In this document: one piece after another, positions 23,695 through 33,795 of the stretch
Layout of the letters: the number at the start of each line of letters is the position of its first letter
Numbering within the stretch: position 1 is the first letter of the stretch
From: Podochytrium sp. JEL0797
Taxonomy: Eukaryota; Chytridiomycota; Chytridiomycetes; Chytridiales; Chytriomycetaceae
DNA length: 33,804 nt
Assembly: GCA_027596195.1 (NCBI GenBank)
Contig: JADGJG010000176.1
Location: 1-33,804, forward strand
Direction of reading: 5' to 3'
Position numbers and translations under genes: made by a program
The notes under the pieces: generated by a model
What the model saw: the letters and a program-made list of their open reading frames with translations, nothing else
The model's database searches: none
Told to the model about the DNA's origin: nothing

Positions 23695-24227
23695 GTCTTC
23701 TCATGTAGAAGGAGAGGAGGGGCGTTGGCTTAGGAGGGGTGGCCGAGTGTGGCCGAAGAAGGTGTTGACAGTCGTGCTGAGAAATGGTCTCCACCAACAA
23801 GTGAGCTTCGTGTACGTCCTTGAAAGATGAAGGGACTTCGGTGCTTTCGATGGCAGTGGTGGTCTTGAATGCAATCATTGGTTCGAGTGATAAATTTGAC
23901 ACGAGTTTGGTATGATTTTTGACAGGTGTCTTCGAAATCCGGTGGGTCGTTTTCTCCACTCCACAATCACTTGTGAAAGGGAAATGTACGTCATTAAACT
24001 TCTCCGACCTGTGCGACCCCATTAATTTTAATTCCAATTATTCGACGCGTAACGGCAATGAACATGGTATCAAGTTCCTTCTGTGACAGATAAACTCGAA
24101 CATTCAGCAGAGAGCAGACGAAAGATAACGAAGAGGAAATTGAAAATTTCAAAAATTTCAACAAAATTTCATAAAACTCTGCAGAATTAATGCAAATCGC
24201 AAAACTAATAGAAGAGCAAGAAAATAG
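23695..24227. other. Gene-free stretch
   Basis: I find no supported gene here. The end next to the tRNA fragment is rich in AAATTTC-type runs (24140-24175). Confidence 0.4.
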
Positions 24228-24279
24228 CTCCCAGACGGGGAATTGAACCCCGGTCGCCGCCGTGAGAGGGCGGAATCTT
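24228..24279 (-). pseudogene. Exact 3' fragment of tRNA-Glu (52 of 72 bases)
   Basis: This is identical to the 3' part of the tRNA-Glu at 21556-21627, from the anticodon stem to the discriminator, plus two matching bases beyond. Identity stops abruptly inside the D arm, and the next bases are unrelated. A clean break within a tRNA and perfect identity over the rest point to a recent copying event, such as primed reverse transcription or integration at a tRNA, rather than slow decay. Confidence 0.85.
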
Positions 24280-24426
24280 GTTCAGTGCTACGATTTGGCG
24301 AAAGGAAAGCGAAAAAAATTGAAAAGCGAAATGGAAAGTGCAAACCAGATCTTTATGTCGCCAACACCCGCCACAGCACGGCACCATCCAGAAGAAATAA
24401 AAGAGGAAGAGGGAGAGGAGACTCAC

Positions 24427-24908
24427 CTTGGCATGGCGTCAAAGGCACCGAAAGCGACAGTGCGGGGGAACATGGACTCCATGGGCAGGCTGCAAGAGAT
24501 GTGTGAGTTGATGTGTGGGTCGCGCAACAAGGGCAGCACTCGTGATCACCTGCTGAAAGCGGCAGCAAGCCTTTGTGCCTTGGCAGAGGGGTGTGGGGCC
24601 TTGAGTCTGTAAAGTGAGGTGACGTGTCAGATGCTGCAAAACCGCCAAGACACGGCAACAGCGCCTCACCTCTTGTCGAGAAATACCGGGCCGCGCACAT
24701 CGTGCAGCGATGCCAGGCGGGGCGGGGGCGGCGCGGGGCGTCTGTCCAAGCCTAGCACCGTGCGCCGCGCGGCTGCGTTTGCCTGCGTTGGCGTGACGAT
24801 CGAGGACTGGCGCTGCTGCAGAAAGCTGAGGCGAGGCGTGCCAGCCTGAAGCGGGTTCGACAGGTATCCGTGGCGCCGCGCGTTGGATGAGCGGTCGTTG
24901 TTGTACAT
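24427..24908 (-). CDS. Unrecognised three-exon GC-rich gene, probably incomplete at 3' end
   Basis: Three exons, 24908-24670, 24606-24550 and 24489-24427, share frame through two introns of 63 and 60 bases with donors GTGAGG and GTGATC and acceptors TACAG and TGCAG; all introns are phase 2. The protein reads basic and Pro/Ser-rich: RHGYLSNPLQAG, RLSFLQQRQSSIVTPTQ, RRTVLGLDRRPAPPPPR, DVRGPVFLDKR, MFPRTVAFGAFDAMP. A further good donor (GTGAGT) follows at 24426, but the next usable frame meets a stop within about 20 codons. The truncated tRNA-Glu begins about 150 bases on, so the 3' end may have been lost. GC content is much higher than in the flanks. I do not recognise a family. Confidence 0.5.
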
Positions 24909-25019
24909 GTGTGTGTGAAACGAAAAAAGACAGAAAGGTTCGAACAATGCCGATCTACACCGTCACGTGTTTCATACCTTGCCTTCGTGTTTCAGAGGGT
25001 TGATTATTCATTTGGTGAG

Positions 25020-26637
25020 GTGGGCGCGACGCGCAACGCTTGCGGTGGTCGCAGTGCGAGTTTGGCGTAAACTCCCAGCCCAATTTGCCCCAAACTGCCA
25101 TCGCACGCGCCAAACACTCCTTGTGCTTGCCACAACCTCTTTAACCATATTATAAGACATAACAAAGTGATCACGCTTAATTTCTCGCAGTGGTTGCCAG
25201 AATAGGTCCCTGTCCGCGCCATTCGAAATTGAACTGGGTTTGTCGGCAAACTCGAATTTTCTCCAAAAACTTCCAGAAGCTTCCCCCCACTCTGATGGAG
25301 ATAAAATATGGTATTAAATTTATATATATTCGCATGCGCGTCCCAAAGCTCGCAGAATTCATGGAGATGCGACTTTGTGGCAAACTCGCCAATTTGCCGC
25401 AAACTCACGAGAAGCCGCAAACTCACGAGAAGCCGCATGGTTGCCCTAACCATTTTCGGGACATTATAAAATATATTATATACCGCTTCTAGTTCCGGTT
25501 ATTCGCATGTGTGCAGAGTTCACGGCAAAGGCCCTTCAGTTTACCCCAAAGTTATGTCACGCCGCGTGCTTGCCGTCAACCTGCCTTGGCTCTTTTGCAA
25601 ATTAAAATATGCATTAAATAATTGATATTCAAGAAGTGCCTTGTCCGGTTCGAGTCGTTCAAGTGTGAGCCCGGTTTGCGGCAAACCCGCCAGTTTACCC
25701 CAAACGCGTGAGAGGCCCCGTGGTCGCCCCTTCCCCTTCCGGCACATTATAAATGAAATTTGTATGTATTATATGATTCGAATTTGAGCAATACCGCGAA
25801 AGGTTCGCGTCACTCGAATGTGGGCCGAGTTTGGGCCAAACCCGCCAGTTTGCCCCAAACTTCTGGGGGGTCTCGCGGTTGCCCTTTCCCCGTCCAAAAC
25901 ATTATACAATAAAATTTTATGTATTAACGTATCGGAATTCGATTAATACCGCTAATAATTCGCGTCGCTCAAATGAGGGCTGAGTTTGCGGCAAACCGGC
26001 GAATTTAACCCAAACTCATGCAATGCCATGGACGCGCAGTAGCCATCCCCAAACCCTTTCGAAACAATACCAAGCAAACTAAATTGTTTGTGTTGAAACG
26101 ATACCGCGTCTGGTCTTGTAGTTGGTATGCGAGTGGGTTTGGGGAAAACTGGTCAATTTACCCCAAACCTTTGGGAGGTCTCGCGGTTGTCCCAAACACT
26201 TCCAGGACAGTAAAATATGCATTTATTTATTGGAGTTTGAGCAATACCGGGTATAATTTGATGCATTCGAATGTGGGCAAGGTTTGCGGCAAACCCGCCA
26301 ATTTGCCCCAAGTTTATGCGAGGCCGCGCAGTCTCGCCCAGTTGCTCCATTCTATCCTTATGCAATAAAATATGTATTAAATTATTGGAATTTGAGCATT
26401 ACCACATGTAATGCGCGTCATTCGAATGTGGGTGGACTTCATTGCGGGAAAGCCCTTCAATTTACCGCAAACTCATGGCAGGCCATGCAGTTGCCCCAAA
26501 CCCTTCTTGGAGCTTCTTGGACATTAAAAGATGTATTAAAATATTGGAATTCAAACAAAACCGCACAGTGTTCGCGCTGTTCGAATGTGCTCTCTGTTTG
26601 CCCCAAAGTTCCCTCAATTTGCCCCAAACTTTAGAAA
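25020..26637. repeat. Degenerate satellite, period near 155 bases, about 11 units
   Basis: The same order of blocks recurs: ATTCGAATGTGGGC, then GTTTGCGGCAAAC, then CCGCCAATTTGCCCCAAAC, then a GC-rich GAGGCCGCGCGGTTGCCC block, then an AT-rich block near AAATATGTATTAAATTATTGG, then AATTTGAGCAATACCG. The palindromic block (or its equivalent) starts at 25060, 25238, 25373, 25518, 25674, 25829, 25984, 26137, 26282, 26440 and 26596. Spacings are mostly 145-158. GTTTGC-G-GCAAAC is a perfect 13-base inverted repeat in the best units. Units differ by substitutions and small indels, so the array is old. It codes for nothing I can support. Confidence 0.88.
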
Positions 26638-26697
26638 TCCACGAATTTTATTATGGAAGAGAACGAAAGAGAAACTACAACGCCAGCACCCAACCAG

Positions 26698-28168
26698 CTA
26701 CAAAGGAGGAACAACCCCAACTCCCAGCCAACTGCAAAGGTATTTTGCTTTCGACTCATTGGGGAATTTCGCTCCGATCCAAAAGTCTGATTGTGGAGGG
26801 AACATCACGAATTCATAAGTCTCGGATGGATCGATTTCCAAGGCGCTTTTCGTGCTGACCTTGACCCCAGGCTTCGTGATTTCGTACCCAACACGAATCC
26901 AAACGTCGGTCTCTCTGGCAACACAACGGTAGCGGGAAACCAGATACTTGGCTCCATTGACATCCACCCATCGATACCGGTCACGAAAATGAGCCACCTC
27001 GCGTTCAGCAGCCTCCACCAAAGCCGTCTTCGACTCAAGTTGCTTGGTAAGTGCCTGAACACGCGCCTCAAGAATGGAAACCGTGGAAGCAAGAGCGATG
27101 TTTGAGTCCTCCAGCTTCAAGCTTACCAAACTCAGCGTCAACCTGTCCGTCGATTCGGAAACTGAGGTGGATGGTGCGTCCGTGGAACCTGAAGCAGCTG
27201 TAGATGGTGGAGCTAATGGTAGAAGATGGGAGGCGAGTGTAGCAGGGAGAGTGACATCCATTGCGCGAGGGCCATCATGAGCAGGAAAGGCTGAAGAATC
27301 CACAATAGTGCGGCCGATATTCTCAGGTTTATTTTTACCCTCCCGCGTTCTGACACCGCGCTGGACCCGATAGACAAGCCCAACCTCAAACCCAACTGGC
27401 CTACGCTGCGCATCCAATGTGTACATGACCCCACACAGCGAGACCGCCCAATGTCGCTCGAGGGCCCACCTCTGAACTGTTGAGACGACATGGTCATGGA
27501 AACTCACAATCACGACATAATCCAGTAACTTGTCGCGGTCCGGAATGACTTTGGAGTGCGAGTTGGCATCCGTGTACTTCAGCTTGCCGTCAATGTGCGT
27601 AAGCACAAAGACCAGGGGGCTCCACACAGCGGACGCAATATTCGCCTTTGTCAACAGCCTGTAAACAGTCAACTCAGTTTCAAATTCAATGAATGCAATC
27701 AGACTCAACAAAAGAAACTCACTGTCGAAGCGCCGCAATCATTCTATCCCGTCTCGCAAAATACGTGGCGTCGGCATCGGGAAGAACCGCAAACTCAGCC
27801 ATAAACTCTTCCATCGTTTCGAATCCTCCGCTTCCTTTGCAGATGAGATCCAGCCAGTGCACGGTCAAGCAATCCCAATCGTGGGTGGTTTGTCTGGGGT
27901 ATCGGCGCATGGCACTTTTCACGTCGTCGGGAACATGATGGGTATCCTGCCGGGATTCTGTCTCAATCGGGTTGCGCGACGCGTGCCGAGAGAGCTGCTA
28001 AGAAAGGTAAGAGGAAAAGAAAACGGTCGTGTGATTTGATTTGGTTCATACCTGCGCGGGTGGTTCCGGGGAAGCTCTGGGCTCGGCAGCGGGTGGCAAT
28101 GCAGATTCAGAGGAACTTTTGGCTCCGCGTCTGGCACCTCTGGTCTTGTTTGGTGCGCTGGGTTGCAT
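26698..28168 (-). CDS. Unrecognised 450-residue protein with coiled coil
   Basis: Three exons keep frame: 28168-28052, 27997-27723 and 27658-26698, with introns of 54 and 64 bases (GTATGA/TTAG, GTGAGT/ACAG). The N-terminal 60 residues are basic and Pro/Ser/Ala-rich. A folded region follows (HDWDCLTVHWLDLICKGSGG, VVIVSFHDHVVSTVQRW, VSLCGVMYTLD). A Ser/Thr/Ala linker leads to a predicted coiled coil (VSILEARVQALTKQLESKTA), and the C-terminal part is rich in aromatic residues. I recognise no family. It faces a plus-strand gene with 39 bases between the two start codons and lies next to the satellite, so a link to mobile DNA is possible but not shown. Confidence 0.7.
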
Positions 28169-28207
28169 TGGGCCAGCAATTTCGATAATTTTTTTTCCAC
28201 CCTCAAA

Positions 28208-28788
28208 ATGGTTCCTTTTCAATTCGAGTGCCCGCTGGGCTGCACCCTAGAAGGTGATGCCGCGTCGAATCTAAGGTGTGAGATGGAGGATCATCTGTCC
28301 GAGTACCACAAGATCACCAGACCCGACTACCTCAACAAACTCGTGCATTTCGCATACATGTTTCCCACGCTGAAGAAACCTGCCGTTGTCTTGTACCGAT
28401 GCGAGAGCGAAGAGAGGCCTGCCATTGCCCCGATGGAAACTGGTAAAGAGAGGAATGCGTGGGTTGTTCATTCCAAGTCCTGTACCGCGCGGAATATGTG
28501 AGCACCGTTTCGAAAACACGTCATTTGCCGCTGATGCTCTTGCCAACAACCAGCGTAAACAACTTCTCGGCTACACTAGGAATCGAAGACAAAGTGGACG
28601 AGGTGGACATGAAAGACACGTGGTCGTACAGTGGGCCAACGGCCATTCATCACGTCCTCGTCGCGTACTCATATACTTGGAGAAAACGGTATCGTGATCC
28701 AAGCCGCGAACCTGAGAAGCACACCAAAATCACTGAGCAGGAGATGAAGGATTGTTATGACGAATTTGTTCTTGCGATAGAAAAATAA
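28208..28788 (+). CDS. Unrecognised 174-residue protein with zinc-finger-like N-terminus
   Basis: Two exons, 28208-28497 and 28554-28788, are joined through a 56-base intron (GTGAGC...ACCAG) that restores a single frame. The N-terminus has CPLGC followed by C and then HLSEYH, a C2H2-like spacing. The rest is acidic and basic mixed, with TWSYSGPTAIHHVLVAYSYT near the middle and a helical end (EQEMKDCYDEFVLAIEK). An alternative 35-base intron at 28443-28477 also keeps frame but is shorter than any other intron here. Family not recognised. It is divergent from the gene at 26698-28168. Confidence 0.65.
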
Positions 28789-29195
28789 AAGTTTGGGTTT
28801 GCGGATCGCCGTGTATTTCAAACCCCTTTATTACAGTGAATTCATAAACAATTCATAAACTGGATGAATGAAATAGCGACTCGTGAAAGGGGGGGGGTGA
28901 GCTCATTTTTCGGCGATTTCGGCGAGAGTGGCGAGAGTGTTCCCGCCTGCCATGCCTGCCACGTGTGAGTTTTGCAATGCAAACACTCGGAGACGTCATT
29001 AATAGTGCCAGAAATTCAAACGATGCGTGATCCAGGGATGTGTTTGGGTGTGTTTGGGTGTTGGGCTGTCCGCAAGGCGCCGTGGACTTCACAGAACTTG
29101 CGAACACAGCTCTCAATGTACGAGTACTCAGTTTTCTTCCCCCAAACTCTCTAAAGTTACTTAATATATGCATATGGACAGTATGTTGTAGAATT
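28789..29195. other. Gene-free stretch downstream of the zinc-finger-like gene
   Basis: This should hold the 3' region of the preceding gene. It includes a G9 run near 28889 and short GGCGA and GTGTTTGG(G/T) direct repeats. No coding frame is convincing. Confidence 0.4.
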
Positions 29196-29199
29196 TTTG

Positions 29200-29825
29200 A
29201 GCATTAAAGTTGTGTGGGTGTCCCTGGCATTTTGGATTCTCATCGGAAAGCGATCAGAATCCTCCAGAGTCATGAAATCACGCTGTATTCGCCCTCATGC
29301 ACAAGTCAATCGTGTATTGGACCTATATAAAGAAGTTATGAAGCGTTCTTTAATGTGGAATACGATCTGCTTGCAGGGTAACAGATGCGCAGGACACAAA
29401 GCGACATAGTCTGTTTTAGAAAATGAACGCGACGGTTTTTTAACACTTCTCTCAAAATCAAGTCAAAGGGTAAAAGAACCATGCTGAATCGATTGGGAGT
29501 GGTCCCGAGTCGATTGCGTGAAAAATTGATGCGCCGTATTACGAGCTGCTGAATAGAGCCATGGAATTACGTGATATTCGAAATTCTGCAAATGGAAATA
29601 GCTTATTAGACGTATATAACTAAGTTCCAAGGAGTTATTCGGCATTGGATACGATTTGGTTGCGGGATTGCATATGGTCACGCATTGCCATTTTCTCAAC
29701 TTGATCGGGACACGAGCTGGCCTCTTTCCCAACACGGTACTCAAAATCAATGTACAAAGTAATTGCGCAATTCTGAATCGATTGGGAGTGGTCCCAAGTC
29801 GAGTGCGCGATAATTTCGACAACTC
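29200..29825. repeat. Diverged direct repeat, spacing about 289 bases
   Basis: CTGAATCGATTGGGAGTGGTCCC is found at about 29484 and again at 29773, followed in both by AGTCGA-TGCG-GA. A second block, TATATAA..AAGTT......GGAATACGATCTG.TTGC, at about 29328-29370 recurs as a diverged copy at about 29616-29660. Both pairs are about 289 bases apart, which fits two full units and a partial third. Best copies are close to 85% alike over 40 bases; others are nearer 65-70%. Confidence 0.6.
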
Positions 29826-30129
29826 TCATATTCAGGCAACTATTGTTCCACGCCAAGACTTCACGCAGACTCTACAGACATAAAACCTTGTTCTTTATGT
29901 GTATGAATTGCAATCACGAAGTGAACTTTAACTTTTGCTTTGCACGAGTTGCCTCTGGACGATCCGTCATGTACCGTCATGTTTGAGGTTCACCACTCTA
30001 CTTCCACCATTCCACTGAGATTGCTCAGATAGAAAACAAACACAATTTTATTGAAAACAAAACTCAAACAGAAAAACAAAAACAATAAACAACCCTTCAC
30101 CACCGACACGCAACACCCTCCCCACACAC
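29826..30129. other. Spacer 3' of the recombinase gene
   Basis: This is AT-rich spacer with the short direct repeat CCGTCATGTACCGTCATGT near 29967 and an A-rich stretch 30030-30090. It should contain the 3' untranslated region of the recombinase gene. No gene seen. Confidence 0.4.
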
Positions 30130-33100
30130 TTATTCCCTCACAATTGCATCCCCACCCCCTTCAGCAAGACTAGTCAAAAAACCCCGACCTTTCCGCCCGC
30201 CTCCCTCACATGACTTTGAGCACGCCTCAAGCACCTTCGAACAAACCACAACATTGCCCTTCATGGCCCCATTTTCCGACATCCTCTTCCGCAACTCCAC
30301 AATATCCGAATGACAATGCATTCGATAGCACATGAAAAGCCCCTTGCCAAATCTATCCCAAAAAGTATACGCCCTGGTCGTTACTGATCCGTGTGACAGT
30401 TCGCCATCCACCATCATTGATTCTGCCAAACGCACCACCGTATCAACTTGCGCTTGAAGCGTTTCCAGCCCGTTCAATTTGGTGCTTTTCATCCCTTCCA
30501 AATTGTTTCCCCCTTCAGCAACTGTGGGCTTCTTTTTCTTTGGCGGCTTGGAACAGCCTTCACCCACTTCTGCTGCTTCACCACGACCGCGCTTCCGTTG
30601 GATAGGTTGTAGAGGTGGGATTTGAGGCACGACAGGAGCGACAAAGATAGGGGTGTGAATAACCACGTGTTGACCAACAAGGGCTGGCACCACCTCGGAT
30701 CGAGGCTGGAACGGATTCGCTGCTGTAATCAGTGCATTAGTCGCAGTGCATTAATCGCAAACGCAGCCGCAAGTATAAACTCACCAGCATCACTGCTATC
30801 GCCGCCTGCGATTCCCACCAGACCCGCAACACGCCCATCACCCGCAACACGCCCATCACCCGCAACACGCCCATCACCCGCGACACGACTATCACCCGCA
30901 ACACTCGCAACAAGCCCATCACTCCCCGCAACACGCCCATCACCCACATCACCACGCACAATACCAACATCAGTACGCAGAACACCCCCCGCAACACTCG
31001 CAACACTCGCAACAACACCAGCAACACTCGCAACATGCCCACCACCCGCAACAGCCACATCACCCGCAACAGCCACATCACCCGCAACAGCCGCATCACC
31101 CACAACATGCCCACCACCCGCAGCGGCCGCAACACTAACTCCACTTCGGCCCCCTCGTACTAATTCCTCGTCAGATTCGTCATCTCCATTGAATTCGTCA
31201 TCATCTCCCCCAAACCAACACTCGTCGTCTTCGTCCACACCCAGGCCAACAGCTCCACGTGTCGCTTCAACATCCCCATACTCACTCCTGGCATCCTCGT
31301 CGGCGTTCATGTTCTTGCCATCGTCGTCGTCCACAGCTTGCGCCGCTGCAACCGCCACTGCAATGATTCGATTAAAAAAACGAGCAATCAAAACAAGTAC
31401 ATACCAAGCTCCTCTCTACCGCTAACTCCAGCCAAAGCCAACTGACTTTGAATCACTTCCGCGTCCTCACAATCAACCGCAGGACGAGAATCCGCCTGGG
31501 CCCGAGCTTGCATAAGCATCACCTGCACCTCCTTCAACAAGGCCTCCCCCACAATCCCATCCAGCTTCTTCAACAGACCATCCACACGACCCTGAAATGA
31601 ATCCGAATTTGACGCCTTCAAAATAGCCCGCCACACATACTTCTGCCGCGCAGCACCAACCTTATCCAACACATTGTCCACAGACATCCCAGCGTTGAGC
31701 TCACAGAATCGAATCGCCATATCCGTCGGGTGCTTGAATGGGTTGTTGACAAGGGCACTCGCGATCGTCGTCTGGCCCAAAAAAATCGGCTTCCAACCAA
31801 GCTTGACACCCACCGCCACGTCAGAGTGCTGGAGAAACAACAATATCTGCTTGTTATCCTCCTTGTACTTCATTGACGTATTCATGTTCTTGTGGCGGGC
31901 TCCGATGGCAATGTCAATGTCGTCGGCACCCGCTTGGTTGCCAATCAGAAAATACGTCTTTCGAAACGTGTGTGTCCCAAACAAGCGGGGACGAAGGATC
32001 AAGTACGGATTGTACTCTTGCGCAACGGCGTCGTTCGGCATGTCGGCGAATTCCGATTCAGGTTGGTACTTCGGCTTCCCGAATAGGGCGTGCAGGACCG
32101 TGCGCGTCTGGACTTCAAAGTCGTCATCCGAGATCCGTTGCATTACTTTGCCGTCGTCTGGGCGTGTCGCAGGATTCAGGAACCGCGCATATTCGGCGTC
32201 GGACGGGAACAGGAACCCGCTTTTGATCCCAATCGCATGGAGCTGGTAGAGGTACCCTTGAAGGATGCGCACAATGTCCATCTCGGCATTCTCGAAGTCG
32301 GCATGCGCAACGAGGTAAACCGGGTGCTTGTCGGTCTTCCCCTGATGGAAAAAAAAAAAAAAAGAGTCATCAGCGAAATTACGAAATCAATCACACGAAA
32401 TCAAACACGCGAACGCACCTGGATCTCGAACGTCATTCCATAGATCACCAGTTTCCCGTCAACCATCTGCACTGGACAGAGCCCAAGGTGAATGTGACGA
32501 AACTGAATCTTGCACAGTTCGTCTTGACGCAACCCCAACCTACACGCCAACAAACTCATCACCGACTGCCTCATCGCCGCAAACGTCACCAAACCCCTCA
32601 GATACTCCACCAACTCCACCAGCTCGTGCACCATCAATGCACTGTCACCATTCGGCATGTGCGAGCTCAGATCGTTCTGGGCCTTCTGCCACGCATTCGT
32701 CACCACCGTCGAAATCCGCGGATTCCCCGTTCTCTTCGCCCGCTGGCAGTTTGTGTGGTCGTCGCACCCCCCTCGCTCCTTCGCATCGAATTTCTCCCGA
32801 CAAAGATTGCATTGCTCAACATACGCGGAGAGGGCAGCGTGGCCGCGGTTCAAGTGGATCTGGGAGATGGTTGCTAACAGCTGATTCCCACAAGTAGAAG
32901 ACCTCCATCTCTCCGTGCACGGAATCTTGTCACCGTGCTTGTCCAGTTTGAACTCCAACGACGCATCCGTCACGAACTCGTCCACTGGCCGAGTTTTCCA
33001 TTGCAAGTACATTGCAATACTCGTGGGGTTGATGGATGGAACAACCTCGTTGAACGTGTATGACTCCAAGATGAGGCACGACTCAAAATCTTGAATCAGC

Positions 33101-33680
33101 ACAAGGAAGTAGAGGAGGCCGCGAGTCTGGGACCCATACTGTTTCGTGTTTTTGAGTTGAGGGGAAAGGTGCGGCACGCTCTCTTTGTCAACAGTGAGCC
33201 TCATATCGGCCTTGAGTTTGCTGATGGCTGTTTGTGCAGAATAGAAATTAGGCAAACAATAAACAAACAAATAAACAAACACTTCCTGACAAATAAACGC
33301 AACTAACCGTTAATGAGATCTGTTTCCATCTCACGATTCATGAGGTGGACAGCGTTGTTGGGCACCTGGCGCTTGCGGTACATTGGCGCAACTGCAATGG
33401 TGGGTGCTGTGGCCGCGGCTTTGGCTGCTTTCGTCCGGTTCGAGGAGTCGTACTTGCGCGTCTTTTTATGCTGCTCCGGTTTGGGAGGTATGACTGGGCC
33501 TTTGTCCTCAGAATTATTGACCATAGGGAGCATGCCATCCTTGTCCGAGTCGCTGTTGGACACCTCGGCCCTCGTGGCAGCGGCAATGGCAGCTGGTGCA
33601 GCAGGTGTCGCAGGTATAGCGGGTGCAGTGGGTGCATTGGCAGCAACTTGTGTGGGTGGTGGTGGTGCTGTAGAGCTCAT
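30130..33680 (-). CDS. Crypton-like tyrosine recombinase
   Basis: Five exons keep frame: 33680-33308, 33227-32419, 32341-31405, 31357-30785 and 30722-30130, giving 1094 residues; introns are 47-80 bases. Order: an Ala/Pro-rich N-terminus with a basic patch (HKKTRKYDSSNRTK); a DNA-binding-like region with a possible zinc site (CNLCREK...CDDHTNC); a tyrosine-recombinase catalytic domain with Arg I in CRLGLRQDEL, a candidate Lys in FEIQGKTDKH, H-x-x-R as HTFRKT, the second His in GARHKNMN and the Tyr nucleophile in TSMKYKED; an acidic stretch (DDDEFNGDDESDEE); a GDGRVA/VAGDVA repeat; and a C-terminus with KRGRG and PPKKKK nuclear signals. Cryptons are DNA transposons that move by this enzyme alone. 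All catalytic residues are present, so the gene may be active. The length is greater than usual because of the C-terminal extension. Confidence 0.85.
30820..31125. repeat. Coding minisatellite in the recombinase gene
   Basis: An 18-base unit near CCCGCAACACGCCCATCA (plus strand) is repeated, clean at 30830-30895 and degenerate to about 31125. On the coding (minus) strand it gives GDGRVA and VAGDVA hexapeptides. All repeat units are multiples of three, so the frame is kept. Confidence 0.8.
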
Positions 33681-33734
33681 GGGCGTGGTGGGCGCGCAGT
33701 GCTTCGAGGTGGCCGAGGAAAATTTTTTGTCCCT

Positions 33735-33795
33735 GGAAAGCGAAATGGAAAGCGGGTTAGAAAGCGATTTTTGGTAATTATAGGATGGAAAGCGG
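33735..33795. repeat. Short GGAAAGCG direct repeats upstream of the recombinase
   Basis: GGAAAGCG or AGAAAGCG occurs four times at about 33735, 33749, 33764 and 33786. They lie just upstream of the recombinase start codon. They could be binding sites for the recombinase or a terminal feature of the element; this is inference. Confidence 0.4.

Noticed and set aside
25020..26637. CRISPR-like array
   Set aside because: Whole 155-base units are repeated with no unique spacers, and units are diverged; this is a eukaryotic satellite.
26018..26858. Overlapping plus-strand frames of 116-138 codons inside the satellite
   Set aside because: They are short frames through repeat units with no shared protein pattern between units.
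30622..31425. Plus-strand Pro/Thr-rich frame of 267 codons resembling a mucin-like protein
   Set aside because: It is the antisense reading of the minisatellite in the recombinase gene; the minus-strand exons keep frame with the catalytic domain.
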